A DNA stretch of 64,000 nucleotides from Marinibaculum sp040216765 (GCA_040216765.1 JAVJON010000026.1:1-64000), one strand, 5' to 3'. Positions 1 through 8,954 are shown, counted from the first letter of the stretch. Translations and numbers: made by a program. The notes: generated by a model from the sequence alone, not told the origin.

Positions 1-1
1 C

Positions 2-1021
2 CCGCTGAACGTGACGGTGCATATCGACCCCGATGCGGCGATGGTGGACCTGGACCTGCGGGACAATATCGACAACCTGGATTGCGGCCTGAACGAGAGC
101 GAGGCCTGCGTCGGCGCCTCGACCTTTGCCGGGGTGTTCAACTCCATCGACCCGACGGTGCCGCGCAACTCGGGCTCGTTCCGGCGGGTGCGGCTGCACC
201 TGCGCGACGGCTGCGTGGCGGGCCGGCCGAAATTCCCGCACAGCTGCTCGGTCGCCACCACCAATGTCGCCGACCGCCTGATCAACATCGTGCAGTCGGC
301 GGTGGCGGAGATCGGCGAGGGCTTCGGCCTGGCCGAAGGCGGCATCGGCATGGGCGCCTATGCCGCCGTGATCTCCGGCCATGACCATCGCCATGGCGAC
401 GAGGCCTATGTGAACCAGCTGGTCGCCGGCTCCTCCGGCGGGCCGGCCAGCCCGGTGGCGGACGGCTGGGTCACCTATGGCATCCCGGTGGTGGCGGGGC
501 TGATGTACCGCGACTCCATCGAGGTCGACGAGCTGAAGCACCCGATGGAGTTCCACTATCTGCGCCTGGCCGACGGCACCGGGGGTGCCGGCCGGTTCCG
601 CGGCGCGCCGGGGATGGAGATCAGCTACGGCCCGAAGGAATCCCCGATGGACGTGATCTGGCCGACCGACGGCACGATCAACGTGCCCAAGGGGGTGCGT
701 GGCGGCAGGGACGGGGCCGGCTGCCTGCATTTCAAGGTCGGCGCCAACGGCCATGCCGAGGAGCTGGGCGGACTGGCGATCCTGCGCCTGGCGAAGGGCG
801 AGGTCGTCACCGGCCGCGCCTGCGGCGGCGGCGGCTATGGCAGCCCGCTGGAGCGCGAGCCCAGGCGGGTGCTGCGCGATGTGCTGGAGCATTACGAGAC
901 CCCCGAGCGGGCGCGCGACATCTATGGCGTGGTGCTGACCGGTGCGGTGGAGGACGAAAGCCTGGCCGTGGACATGGCGGCGACCAGGGCGAGACGGGCG
1001 GAACTGACCGCCGCGGGCTGA
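2..1021 (+). CDS. Hydantoinase B/oxoprolinase family protein (C-terminal part, 5' end outside window)
   Basis: The reading frame is open from the window edge, so this is the C-terminal ~339 residues of a protein that normally runs to about 550-600. Family traits visible are the NCGLNESE-like segment near residue 28, SGSSGGPAS-like glycine-rich stretches, the GGAGRFRGAPG segment and GRACGGGGYGSPLERE near the end, all typical of HyuB/oxoprolinase beta-type subunits. The family performs ATP-dependent ring opening of hydantoins or 5-oxoproline together with a HyuA subunit, which would lie upstream outside the window. The aminotransferase gene begins 26 bases downstream on the same strand, so the two are probably co-transcribed. 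The exact substrate cannot be told. Confidence 0.9.
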   Translation, partial: PLNVTVHIDPDAAMVDLDLRDNIDNLDCGLNESEACVGASTFAGVFNSIDPTVPRNSGSFRRVRLHLRDGCVAGRPKFPHSCSVATTNVADRLINIVQSAVAEIGEGFGLAEGGIGMGAYAAVISGHDHRHGDEAYVNQLVAGSSGGPASPVADGWVTYGIPVVAGLMYRDSIEVDELKHPMEFHYLRLADGTGGAGRFRGAPGMEISYGPKESPMDVIWPTDGTINVPKGVRGGRDGAGCLHFKVGANGHAEELGGLAILRLAKGEVVTGRACGGGGYGSPLEREPRRVLRDVLEHYETPERARDIYGVVLTGAVEDESLAVDMAATRARRAELTAAG

Positions 1022-1047
1022 CGGAAACCGGGACAGGAGTAGCGGAT

Positions 1048-2424
1048 ATGGCGATGGCGGAAGTGGCGCGGCCCAACGAAGGTGTCGACAACCTGATGCT
1101 CGGCTACAGCGACCTGCGCGCGCTGAAGACGAAGCGGCCGCTGGTCATCGCCCGCGGCGACGGCATCCGGGTGATCGACGAGAACGGCAAGAGCTATCTG
1201 GAATCCTGCGCCTCGTTCTTCAACGCCTCCTTCGGCTACAGCGAGCCGGAGCTGGCGGAGGCCGCCTACAAGCAGTTCAAGGAGATGCCGCTCTACTCCT
1301 CCGCGGCGCACCGCACCGTCGACGTGGTGATGCGGCTGACCGAGATGCTGGCGGCACGCCTGCCGATGCCCGATGCCCATATCAGCTATTGCTGCTCGGG
1401 CACCGAGGCGAACGACTATGCGGTCAAGTTCATGCGCTACCGCAACGTCTACGAGGGCAAGCCGCAGAAGCGGAAGGTGATCTCGCGGCAGACCAGCTAT
1501 CACGGCTCGACCATCGTCGATTCCAGCCTGGGCGGCGCCAAGGGCCTGCACGACAGCTTCGCGCTCGACATGAGCGACTATCGCTTCGTCAGCCAGCCGG
1601 ACTATTTCAACGGCCATCTGGAGGGCGAGAGCGAGGCGGAGTTCGTCGCCCGCCTGGCGCAGGAGCTGGAGGATGTCATCCAGGAGGCCGGCCCGGAGAC
1701 GATCGGCATGTTCTTCGCCGAGCCGATCTGCTTCTCCTCCGGCCTGACCCCGCCGCCGGCCGGCTACTGGGCGGCGATCAAGGCGGTGCTGGACCGCTAC
1801 GACATCCTGCACATGGACGACGAGGTCATCACCGGCTTCGGCCGCACCGGCGACTGGACCGCGGTGGACAATACCCTCGGCTTCAAGCCCGACCTGATGA
1901 CCCTGGCGAAGGGGATCTCGGCATCCTATTTCCCGTTCGCCGTGACCGTCATCTCCGACGACGTCTACCAGGGCATCCTGAAGGGCAGCGACGCCCAGAA
2001 CGGCTTCCACCATGCCGGCACCCTGCATGCCCATCCGGTCGGCGCCGCCATCGTCATCCGGGTCATCGAGCTGATGGAGGAGCGCAACATCCTGGGTCAT
2101 GTGCGCAACATGATCCCGGTGCTGCACAAGGGGATCCATGCCTGGCGCGGCCATGAATGCGTGGCCGATACCCGCGCGGTGGGCCTGGCCGGCGCGATCC
2201 AGCTCGACCCCGCCGCCTTCGGGCCGAAGGGCGAGGAGAATCGCGGCCTGATGGGCCAGCGCCTGCTGGAAGCCTGCATGGAGCATGGCCTGATCGTCCG
2301 GCCGCGCGCCGACACCGCGATCATCGGCCCGCCCCTGGTCACCACCGCGGCGGAGTACGAGGAGATCTTCGCCCTGCTGGAGAAAGGTGTGAAGACCTTG
2401 CAGGAGGAGATGCGCCGCGCCTGA
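1048..2424 (+). CDS. PLP-dependent class III aminotransferase
   Basis: A 458-residue fold-type I (class III) aminotransferase, full length for the family. The sequence shows the CSGTEAND cofactor-phosphate motif, the DDEVITGFGRTG segment holding the PLP-pyridine aspartate, and the Schiff-base lysine in LAKGIS at residue 288. The start ATG follows an AGGAG motif at 1035-1039. It lies directly behind the hydantoinase gene, suggesting joint catabolism of a cyclic amide or amino compound: ring opening followed by transamination. The family covers omega-amino acids, beta-alanine, 4-aminobutyrate and glutamate-1-semialdehyde, and the sequence alone does not choose among them. Confidence 0.9.
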   Translation: MAMAEVARPNEGVDNLMLGYSDLRALKTKRPLVIARGDGIRVIDENGKSYLESCASFFNASFGYSEPELAEAAYKQFKEMPLYSSAAHRTVDVVMRLTEMLAARLPMPDAHISYCCSGTEANDYAVKFMRYRNVYEGKPQKRKVISRQTSYHGSTIVDSSLGGAKGLHDSFALDMSDYRFVSQPDYFNGHLEGESEAEFVARLAQELEDVIQEAGPETIGMFFAEPICFSSGLTPPPAGYWAAIKAVLDRYDILHMDDEVITGFGRTGDWTAVDNTLGFKPDLMTLAKGISASYFPFAVTVISDDVYQGILKGSDAQNGFHHAGTLHAHPVGAAIVIRVIELMEERNILGHVRNMIPVLHKGIHAWRGHECVADTRAVGLAGAIQLDPAAFGPKGEENRGLMGQRLLEACMEHGLIVRPRADTAIIGPPLVTTAAEYEEIFALLEKGVKTLQEEMRRA

Positions 2425-2443
2425 GAGGGGCGCGGCCCGGCGG

Positions 2444-4234
2444 TCAGCCGGCCGGCCTGGGTTCGCCCGCGATCCCGGCATCGGCCGGGCGCAGGCCCGG
2501 ATCCGTGGCGGTGTATATCGTGCGTGACGGCACGGCGAAATCGGCCCGGTTGTGGCGGACGATGGCGACGATCCGCAGGATCAGTTGTTCCTGGACCTCC
2601 AGGAAGGTGGCGTAATCGGTGGTCAGCAGCATCGCGCGCATATCGATGCCGAAGCAATCGTCGTTCAGTGCCACCAGGCGGACGCGCGGATCCTCCCGGT
2701 CCACCCGGTCGTCGTTCTCCAGAAGCACCCTGAGCGCCGAAAGCACCTTTTCGAGGTCGTCGAGCTTGGTGTCGTAGCGCAGCCGCAGCTGGTGGCGGAA
2801 CAGCATCTTGCGGCGGCGGCTGAAGTTGACGATCCGCATCTGCGAGAAGTCGGCGTTCTGGATCGTGACCTGGGTTTCGTCCAGGGCGCGGATCCGGGTG
2901 GAGCGGATGCCGATGGTCTCCACGATGCCCATCATGTCGCCGAACTGGCAGAAATCGCCGACCCGCACCGGCCGGTCGGTGTAGAGGACGATCCCGCCGA
3001 TGATGTTTTCCAGGGTGGGCCGCACGGCCAGGGCGATCGCCACCCCGCCGATGCCGAGGCCGGCGACCACGCCATAGAGCGGCACGCCGATCCGGGTCAG
3101 GCCCTGCACCACGATGATCGACGCGATCACCAGGCCTGCGATGCGGAACGCCAGGCGGATGAAATTTGCGTCGATGCCATCCGATCGCTGCCGGGATACC
3201 GAACTGACGAACAGGGCCAGGGCGTTGGCCAGCATCAGGGCGATGAAGGCGACGATCAGGTAGGCGAACAGATTCACCAGGACCTGCAGGCCCCGCAGCA
3301 GGTCGCCGGAGATATTGACGAGGTCGCGCAACAGGAACAGCCAGGCCAGGAGCGCGGCCAGCATGGCCAGGGGCAGGGCCAGGCGCCGCAACAGGCCGCG
3401 CTGCAGCCAGCCGGTCTCCCCGCCCGGGCCGAGCCAGCGCCAGATCCCGACAAGCGCGCCCACGAACAGAAGGGTCAGCAGCAGGAAGCAGATCCACTGC
3501 CACAGCGCCTGGCTGCCATAAAGGGTCTTGAAGGCCGGCGGCGCCTGCTCGATCAGCCAGAACAGGGCGGGCGATTTGAGCAGGCCGGGGGCGGCGAGGT
3601 ACTCGGCATAGAGGTCGATATGGTCCGGGTGGGCGGGGGGCAGGTGCTGGACCGCGGCATAGAGATCTTCCAGCACTGCCACGGTCCGCGGCGAGAACAG
3701 GAAGGCCGGCGTGACCCGGCCCTCGTCCACCCGGGTCATTTCGATCCGGGTCGCCGGCAGCTGCCAGCCGCGTCCGACCTCGCCCCGCCGGACCTCGGCG
3801 CTTCCGGGGATCTGCGTCAGTGGCGGCCGCGGCAGGCGCGCGAGAACCTCGCGCATCAGCAGGACGGTCTCCAACTGCACGCGCTGGCGATTGGAATCCA
3901 CGACCTCTGAAAAGTCGAAGCTTTCCGCCGCTTTGGCAAAATAGAGCCCGGCCCGGTCCAGCCGGTCGCGCAGCGCCATCGTCGTCAGCAGCCCTTCGGA
4001 ATGCGCGCCCTCGCGATAGGCGTCGATCAACAGCCGCGTTGCACGGTCGGTACTGTCCAGGAAGCTGTCCAGGGTGGCCCGCGGGCTGCTGACATCCGGG
4101 GGCGACGACGGGCTGTGGTGCAGCACCTCCAGGCGTTCCCGGGCATCGCTGCTGTCGCGATCCTGTCCCAGTCCCGGCGCGACATTGCCCAGCAGGAGGG
4201 CCAGGGCGAACAGGACGGAGGCGAGGCGGGACAT
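2444..4234 (-). CDS. MscS-family mechanosensitive ion channel with periplasmic N-domain
   Basis: A 596-residue membrane protein. It begins with a cleavable signal peptide (MSRLASVLFALALLLG, cleavage near residue 24), followed by a ~200-residue periplasmic region, several transmembrane helices between about residues 240 and 370, and the conserved MscS pore helix and beta domain (GVVAGLGIGGVAIALA, then LENIIGGIVLYTDRPVRVGD). Such channels open under membrane tension during osmotic downshock. The extended N-terminus and extra helices match the large MscS subfamily rather than minimal E. coli MscS. The gene ends 19 bases from the convergent aminotransferase gene. A second, distantly similar channel lies at 32.3 kb. 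The physiological trigger is inferred from the family. Confidence 0.9.
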   Translation of the reverse strand: MSRLASVLFALALLLGNVAPGLGQDRDSSDARERLEVLHHSPSSPPDVSSPRATLDSFLDSTDRATRLLIDAYREGAHSEGLLTTMALRDRLDRAGLYFAKAAESFDFSEVVDSNRQRVQLETVLLMREVLARLPRPPLTQIPGSAEVRRGEVGRGWQLPATRIEMTRVDEGRVTPAFLFSPRTVAVLEDLYAAVQHLPPAHPDHIDLYAEYLAAPGLLKSPALFWLIEQAPPAFKTLYGSQALWQWICFLLLTLLFVGALVGIWRWLGPGGETGWLQRGLLRRLALPLAMLAALLAWLFLLRDLVNISGDLLRGLQVLVNLFAYLIVAFIALMLANALALFVSSVSRQRSDGIDANFIRLAFRIAGLVIASIIVVQGLTRIGVPLYGVVAGLGIGGVAIALAVRPTLENIIGGIVLYTDRPVRVGDFCQFGDMMGIVETIGIRSTRIRALDETQVTIQNADFSQMRIVNFSRRRKMLFRHQLRLRYDTKLDDLEKVLSALRVLLENDDRVDREDPRVRLVALNDDCFGIDMRAMLLTTDYATFLEVQEQLILRIVAIVRHNRADFAVPSRTIYTATDPGLRPADAGIAGEPRPAG

Positions 4235-4367
4235 CGGCAGGTCCGTGCAGGCGGTGGCTGTGCCCGAACAGAGGTCCGGGTGGTCTCCGGATATCCTTAC
4301 CGTGCTGCCAGGGCCGCGGCCAGTCCCGGTGCGCTTCGGACCGCCCGGCGGAGGCCGGGCAGGCCTC

Positions 4368-4904
4368 TCAATCCTGCGGCAGCGGATCGAAGACCAGGAC
4401 CAGCAGGATACGGGTCACCGCGCCGGAACTGCCGGCGAACGGCAGGAACAGATTCTCCGATGGGCGGAAGACGGGCCGGTTGAAGGACCCGGAGCTGCGC
4501 GTCCTCAGGGGTCTTCGATTTGCGATCACCCATAGCGGAGCGACGGCCATGCGGTCCATCACCCTGCCCTCGTAGAGCTCCCCGAAGGTCCGGCCTGTCG
4601 TGTCGCGTTTCAGGGTCTGCAGCACATGGGTCCCCATCAGCCGCCAGCGGAAGTGCCGCGGCTCGTCCGCCGTGACATCCATCAGAAGGAAATGGGGCAG
4701 GCAGGCGGGTGGCATCCGCTTCGGGGCGAAATCGCTCCAGAGCGGCATCTCGCGCCCGGCGCAGAGCTGCCGGTAGTGATGCAGGGAGGCGGCAAGGACC
4801 GGATGCTCGATCGCGAGCGCCGGGTCCAGACGCGGATCGTAGGACTCCTGCAGCGGCGGGTCGCTGGCGAGCGCAAAGGGGTTGTTGTCGCGAGAGCTGT
4901 ACAT
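4368..4904 (-). CDS. PAS domain-containing protein (PAS_5 type)
   Basis: A small cytoplasmic protein of 178 residues from the chosen ATG at 4904; an in-frame ATG at 4958 would give 196 residues. The segment ACLPHFLLMDVTADEPRHF followed by RWRLMGTHV and DTTGRTFGELYEG matches the stand-alone PAS family (PF07310) that is abundant in Alphaproteobacteria and has no known ligand or partner. There is no linked kinase, cyclase or HTH domain in the chain, so any signalling role would need a separate partner. The upstream region 4905-5140 is comparatively AT-rich near 4955-4982 and probably carries its promoter together with that of the divergent VOC gene. Confidence 0.75.
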   Translation of the reverse strand: MYSSRDNNPFALASDPPLQESYDPRLDPALAIEHPVLAASLHHYRQLCAGREMPLWSDFAPKRMPPACLPHFLLMDVTADEPRHFRWRLMGTHVLQTLKRDTTGRTFGELYEGRVMDRMAVAPLWVIANRRPLRTRSSGSFNRPVFRPSENLFLPFAGSSGAVTRILLVLVFDPLPQD

Positions 4905-5140
4905 GATGCCGTGATCCTGCGGCAGGGTGGGTTGGCTGCCGTGCCGGCAATCGTGCATCAAGTGTACTGACAATGATTTAATGGCCGTGCGGATCGCCCT
5001 CCTGGGGCCAAGGGTGGGTACGCGGGCCAGGGTGGGGCGCGCCCGCAAGCAGGACGATGGTGACCCGCGTCCCCGGGCCCTTCAGTATGCACGGCGTCCG
5101 GGCAGTCACCTGCGCTGCCCGCCAGCCGGAGGAGATGTCC

Positions 5141-5701
5141 ATGGTCGCGCCCAGCAAGTTCGCCCATGTCGTGTTCAACACCCATCGCTTCGAGGAGATG
5201 ATCGCCTGGTACCTGCGGGTGTTCGAGGCACGGGTCCAGCACAGGGACGGCCGCCTCGCCTTCCTGACCTACGACGACGAGCATCACCGCTTCGCCTTCG
5301 CCAACCTGGGCCCGGCGGAGGGAGAGGCGGCCGAGGTGCAGCCCGGCGCCGTCGGCGTCAACCACCTGGCCTATACCTGGGACGGCGTGACGGAGCTGGT
5401 CGACACCTGGCGGCGCCTCAAGGCCGGGGGGATCCTGCCCTGGCGGCCGATCCGCCACGGCTTCACCCTGTCGCTCTACTATCGCGATCCCGACGGCAAC
5501 GGGCTGGAGTTCCAGACCGACCTGATGAGCCCGGAGGAAGCCAACCGCTTCATGGACAGCCCGGCCTTCGACGCCAACCCGATCGGCGAGCCGTTCGACC
5601 CGGAAGCCCTGGCGGCGCGCCTGGATGCCGGAGGGTCGGTCGACGACCTGATCTTCCGCTCCGACCAGCCCGAACGCCGCGGCGCGGCCCCGGACCGGTG
5701 A
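5141..5701 (+). CDS. VOC-family protein, single-domain type I extradiol dioxygenase-like
   Basis: A 186-residue vicinal-oxygen-chelate protein. The start ATG at 5141 is preferred over the ATG at 5135 because a GGAGGAG ribosome site ends at 5134, giving proper spacing. Candidate metal ligands of a 2-His-1-Glu triad are visible: H9 (FAHVVFNT), H75 (GVNHLAYTWDG) and E123 (DPDGNGLEFQTD), as in type I ring-cleavage dioxygenases of the biphenyl-2,3-diol type. The N-terminal half of two-domain enzymes is absent, so it is a one-domain form. Ring cleavage is possible, but glyoxalase-like or binding roles cannot be excluded. It is divergent from the PAS gene and is followed by a strong inverted repeat. 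Confidence 0.8.
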   Translation: MVAPSKFAHVVFNTHRFEEMIAWYLRVFEARVQHRDGRLAFLTYDDEHHRFAFANLGPAEGEAAEVQPGAVGVNHLAYTWDGVTELVDTWRRLKAGGILPWRPIRHGFTLSLYYRDPDGNGLEFQTDLMSPEEANRFMDSPAFDANPIGEPFDPEALAARLDAGGSVDDLIFRSDQPERRGAAPDR

Positions 5702-5731
5702 ACCCAACCCAAGCGACCCTTCCCGCCGGAA

Positions 5732-5778
5732 ATAAGTAAACTGTCACCTATTTGTAAATTCGGTGACAGTTTACTTAT
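5732..5778. terminator. Perfect 17-bp inverted repeat between convergent genes
   Basis: Arms ATAAGTAAACTGTCACC (5732-5748) and GGTGACAGTTTACTTAT (5762-5778) pair perfectly around a 13-base loop. It lies between the end of the VOC gene and the end of the minus-strand FAD oxidoreductase, so it could act as a bidirectional terminator. The AT-rich arms stand out from the surrounding base composition, and the sequence resembles GTAAACTGTC-type repeats that I recall beside REP-associated transposases; no transposase is present here. Confidence 0.55.
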
Positions 5779-5812
5779 ATGGCGGCGCGCGCGGAGCGGT
5801 GGGGGCCGGGGG

Positions 5813-7117
5813 TCAGGATTCGACGAGCAGCTGCGCGTTGCGGCGCTGCAGGATCTTGCGGGCCAGCCGGCGGTTGAAGCGGACGATGTTCGGCACCGCG
5901 TCATGGGAGAAGGTGCCGCCGGTGTACCAGGTCCGGTTCTCGCCCTGCATCTGCTCCATGCGGCCGAGCAGGCCGTCGCGGATCGCGTCATGGACATAGC
6001 GCGGGAAATGCTTGAACAGCCGCGTCTCGACGATCCGCGAGATGGTGCCGCCCTGGCGCCTGACCTCCCCGTGCAGCATGTCCTGCAGGTCCTCGACCTC
6101 GTAGGCGCCGCGGACCTGGCTGGTCATGTAGAGGAAGCCCTCGGCATTGGGGTCCGGCCCCTCCAGCCGGGCGGTCAGCAGCCGGCCCGGCGCCGTGCCC
6201 GGCAGCAGGTTGGGCGAGTAGCTGTCGACCCAATGGTCGGTGAACCAGTCCTTCGCGGCGATCAGGCTGGTGGCCAGGCCCTGCCATTTGACCGCCTCGG
6301 CGACGGCCTGCTCGTTGGGTGTCGGCCCGGTGAGGAAGAGGAACTCGTCGAGCGGCATGGCGCAGACCAGCTGGTCGAAGACCAGCCGCTCGCCGGCCTC
6401 GGTGGCGACGACGCAGCCCGCCTGGCCGCGGGTGACCTCGACCACCCGGGCGTCCAGGCGCAGGTCGAAGCGCCGGGCCAGCAGGCGCCAGAACGTGCTC
6501 CAGCCCTGCGCCGGCATCTGCTCCTGGTTCAGCAGGGCGGTCAGGATCAGGTTCATGTCCACCCAGCGCAGCGCCTGCACGGTCGGTGTCTGGTTCAGGT
6601 AGCCATAACCCATGCCGGTGAGGTAGCGGTGCATGAAGAGCTCGATCTTGAACAGGCGCCGCCGCTGCAGCCAGGCCCGGATCGGCTGGGCGGCTTCCTC
6701 CACGGCCCAGGGCTGCTTCGTCTTGCCGCTCAGCGAGACCAGCAGGCGGTAGCGCTCCGCCAGGTAGACCATCACCTGGATGACCAGCGGATGGCCGGCC
6801 GCGGTGCCCAGATAGTCCAGCAGCTCGCGGCCATCCACGAGCTGCGCCTGCAGCGGCACCAGCTCGATCCCCTCCTGCCGCATCCAGCGATGCAGGGTCC
6901 AGCTGCCCATTACCGTGGTCGCGGTGCCGAACTCGAGGATCGTCGAACGCAGCCGCGCGGTCTGGGAATTCCCGCCGGACCGCATGCCGGCCTCGAGCAC
7001 GATGACCTCGACCTCCGGCCGCTCGGCCAGGATCCGCGCGAGGCTCAGCCCGGAAGCGCCGCCGCCGACGATGCCGACCTTCACCGGCAGGGTCCCGGGC
7101 GGGAAGTAACGCAACAA
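5813..7117 (-). CDS. FAD/NAD(P)-binding oxidoreductase (amine-oxidase-like flavoprotein)
   Basis: A ~434-residue flavoprotein with an N-terminal dinucleotide fold, VGIVGGGASGLS near residues 14-25, a second nucleotide-contact segment LEAGMRSGGNSQT, and the DQLVCAMPLDEF motif typical of FAD-dependent amine oxidase or protoporphyrinogen-oxidase-like proteins. The substrate is unknown. The start is uncertain: the longest form begins at a TTG (7115-7117) without a clear ribosome site, and a GTG at 7084 would still preserve the whole FAD fold. Sequence just upstream (7118-7190 on this strand) is AT-rich and probably holds the promoter. The gene stands alone and converges on the VOC gene. Confidence 0.8.
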   Translation of the reverse strand: MLRYFPPGTLPVKVGIVGGGASGLSLARILAERPEVEVIVLEAGMRSGGNSQTARLRSTILEFGTATTVMGSWTLHRWMRQEGIELVPLQAQLVDGRELLDYLGTAAGHPLVIQVMVYLAERYRLLVSLSGKTKQPWAVEEAAQPIRAWLQRRRLFKIELFMHRYLTGMGYGYLNQTPTVQALRWVDMNLILTALLNQEQMPAQGWSTFWRLLARRFDLRLDARVVEVTRGQAGCVVATEAGERLVFDQLVCAMPLDEFLFLTGPTPNEQAVAEAVKWQGLATSLIAAKDWFTDHWVDSYSPNLLPGTAPGRLLTARLEGPDPNAEGFLYMTSQVRGAYEVEDLQDMLHGEVRRQGGTISRIVETRLFKHFPRYVHDAIRDGLLGRMEQMQGENRTWYTGGTFSHDAVPNIVRFNRRLARKILQRRNAQLLVES

Positions 7118-7458
7118 TTCAGTCGAATATGCATAAAATTATCTGCGATCTCTGGAAAGTATCATTCAGGTAAATAGATAGCGGATAGCCCGGTTTCATG
7201 TCCAAGCGGAGATTCCGCGGAACCCTTCGCGCCCGGCGGCCGGGCGCTGGCCGCCGGGGCCGCGCTCCGGCATCCTGCGCACCGGCCCCGGATCCATGCC
7301 GTAGTGGCAGTGAACAGGGAAACCGTCGAGGAGTCTTTCGACTATGTCGTGATCGCAGCCGGCCGGGCCTGCGCGGGACATCCCGTCCCGCGTCCTGCCC
7401 GGCGCGATCGCCTGTGACCGCCCGCGCAGCGGCGAACCGGAACGCGGGGCGCGCCCAG
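7118..7458. other. Intergenic region with probable promoter and a possible gene remnant
   Basis: No convincing gene is present. Bases 7120-7190 are AT-rich and lie just upstream of the FAD oxidoreductase on the minus strand, so they are its likely promoter region. On the plus strand, from the GTG at 7310, a short frame reads VNRETVEESFDYVVIAAG, which resembles the dinucleotide-binding N-terminus of GMC or FAD oxidoreductases (normally FDYVVIGAGSAG) with the key glycines altered. It has no continuation into a full protein. This may be a decayed fragment or chance. Confidence 0.3.
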
Positions 7459-7920
7459 CTAGGCGGTCCCGGCCCGGCGGGCCGGCATGTCCACCGCCCG
7501 CAGCGACACGGTGGCAATCGCGCAGGGCGTCTCCACGCCGCCGGCCAGGGTCGAAAGCTCGACCTGCGCGGTGCCGATCGTGCGGCCGGCCTGGATCGCG
7601 CGGGCGCGCGCAATCAGGGTCTCGCCCGTCGCCGGCGCCAGATAGGTGACTTGAAGCGACACCGTGACCGCGAAGCGGCCCGGGGCCAGGGCCGTCGTGA
7701 CGGCGCCGCCGGCCGCATGATCGGCGAGGCCGGCGATGACGCCACCGTGGAAGAAGCCATTGGCCTGCAGCAGGTCCGGCCGGCGGTCCAGCGCCAGCTC
7801 GACCTGCCCGGCCCTTGCCGCCAGCACCCGGGTGCCGATGCCGCTGGTGAAGCCCGGCGCCCCGGTCACCTGTTCGACAAGCGCATGTGCCGCGCGATCG
7901 TCCAACCCCTCGCCTGTCAT
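7459..7920 (-). CDS. PaaI-family hotdog thioesterase
   Basis: A 153-residue hotdog-fold protein. The core HGGVIAGLADHAAGGA (about residues 58-73) contains the HGG motif followed by an acidic/Asp helix residue, as in PaaI and related acyl-CoA thioesterases that hydrolyse phenylacetyl-CoA ring-hydroxylated or other aromatic acyl-CoA esters. LQVTYLAPATGETLIARAR is the usual central beta strand. It is divergent from the LysR gene with about 100 bases between the start codons, so the LysR protein may control it. The position next to a gentisate operon suggests clearing of aromatic CoA thioesters, but this is inference. Confidence 0.85.
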   Translation of the reverse strand: MTGEGLDDRAAHALVEQVTGAPGFTSGIGTRVLAARAGQVELALDRRPDLLQANGFFHGGVIAGLADHAAGGAVTTALAPGRFAVTVSLQVTYLAPATGETLIARARAIQAGRTIGTAQVELSTLAGGVETPCAIATVSLRAVDMPARRAGTA

Positions 7921-7995
7921 CCTGTCCTCCTGCCGCGATGCGTGGATGGGCGGAGTCTGCGGGGCTTCATGACAGTGACAACTCCGATTGTGCGG

Positions 7996-8014
7996 ATATC
8001 CGGATATAGATATC
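7996..8014. promoter_or_regulatory. Overlapping ATAT palindromes in the thioesterase/LysR divergent promoter
   Basis: Within the divergent spacer lie a perfect 12-base palindrome ATATCCGGATAT (7996-8007) and an overlapping GATAT-AG-ATATC (8003-8014), just 9 bases before the LysR start codon at 8023. LysR regulators commonly bind such dyads at their own divergent promoter, so an operator role is plausible; there is no direct proof. Confidence 0.4.
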
Positions 8015-8022
8015 GTCTATGG

Positions 8023-8862
8023 ATGGAGCTCAGGCAGGTTCGCTATTTCGTCGCCGTGGCCGATGCCGGCAGCTTCAGCGCCGGCGCCAGGCGGGCCTTC
8101 GTCACCCAGCCGACCCTGTCCGCGTCGATCGCCGCGCTGGAGGCCGAGCTGGGCTATGCCCTGCTGCAGCGGCAGCCTCGCGGCGTGGCGCTGACCGCCA
8201 GGGGGGCGGAGGCATTGCGCCATGCCCGCGCGATCCTGCGCGAGAGCGAGGGCCTGCGGCAGGCGGGCCGGCAGGTGCCGGCGCCGAAGCCGCTGCGCCT
8301 GGGGCTCCTGCCGACCCTGCCGCCGCATCTGGTGACCGATGCGCTGGCGCGGCTGGCCGCGCTGGACCCGTCGCGGCGCTGGCAGACCGAGGATGCGCCT
8401 CTGGACAGCCTGCGCCGGCGCCTTGCCGCAGGCCGCTACGACGCGATCCTGACCGCCCTGGGGCCGCAGGAGCCGGGCCATCGCCAGGCCGTCTTCCACA
8501 CCGACCGGCAGGGCCTTGCCGTCGCCCGCGCCGCGCGCCCGAAAGGGCCGGTGACGCCGGCGGCGCTGTCCGGCCAGCCACTGATCGTGCGCACCCACTG
8601 CGAACAGCTGCAGGCCGCTTCGCGGCTGCTCGACGACTGGAATGTGCGGCCTGTCGTCGTCGCCCGCACCGACAGCGATGCCCGCGCCCTCGCCATGGTG
8701 GCGGCGGGGCTGGGCTTCTGCCTGATGCCGGACAGTTTCCGCCATGACGAGGTGGCGTTCCTGCGGCCGGCCGGCGTCGCGCTGCCGCGGCGGCTGGGCC
8801 TGGACTGGATCCGGGGCGCTGCCGATGGCTGGCTCGACGGGGCGGCGGCGCGCCTGTCCTGA
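8023..8862 (+). CDS. LysR-family transcriptional regulator
   Basis: A 279-residue regulator. The N-terminal winged HTH reads MELRQVRYFVAVADAGSFS then RAFVTQPTLSASIAALE, a canonical LysR DNA-binding region, followed by a linker helix and a substrate-binding domain from about residue 90. The ATG at 8023 is chosen because it places the typical ELRQLRYFVAV start at residue 2. It is divergent from the thioesterase gene and 92 bases upstream of the hydroxybenzoate hydroxylase on the same strand. It is the obvious candidate regulator of the gentisate operon, responding to a hydroxybenzoate or ring-cleavage intermediate; the effector is inferred. Confidence 0.9.
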   Translation: MELRQVRYFVAVADAGSFSAGARRAFVTQPTLSASIAALEAELGYALLQRQPRGVALTARGAEALRHARAILRESEGLRQAGRQVPAPKPLRLGLLPTLPPHLVTDALARLAALDPSRRWQTEDAPLDSLRRRLAAGRYDAILTALGPQEPGHRQAVFHTDRQGLAVARAARPKGPVTPAALSGQPLIVRTHCEQLQAASRLLDDWNVRPVVVARTDSDARALAMVAAGLGFCLMPDSFRHDEVAFLRPAGVALPRRLGLDWIRGAADGWLDGAAARLS

Positions 8863-8954
8863 CAGGGCGGCGCGACGGTTTGACGGGTTCCGCCCCATGC
8901 CCGGCTGCGGCTAGGATCGCCGCCAAGGCAGGAAAGCCGGGAGGAAAGCTCAGG

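Noticed and set aside
922..2481. 519-residue minus-strand open frame opposite the aminotransferase
   Set aside because: Antisense shadow; the plus-strand protein has all PLP motifs and a ribosome site.
2552..3910. 452-residue plus-strand open frame opposite the MscS gene
   Set aside because: Its sequence is low-complexity and follows exactly the complement of a convincing signal-peptide-plus-channel protein.
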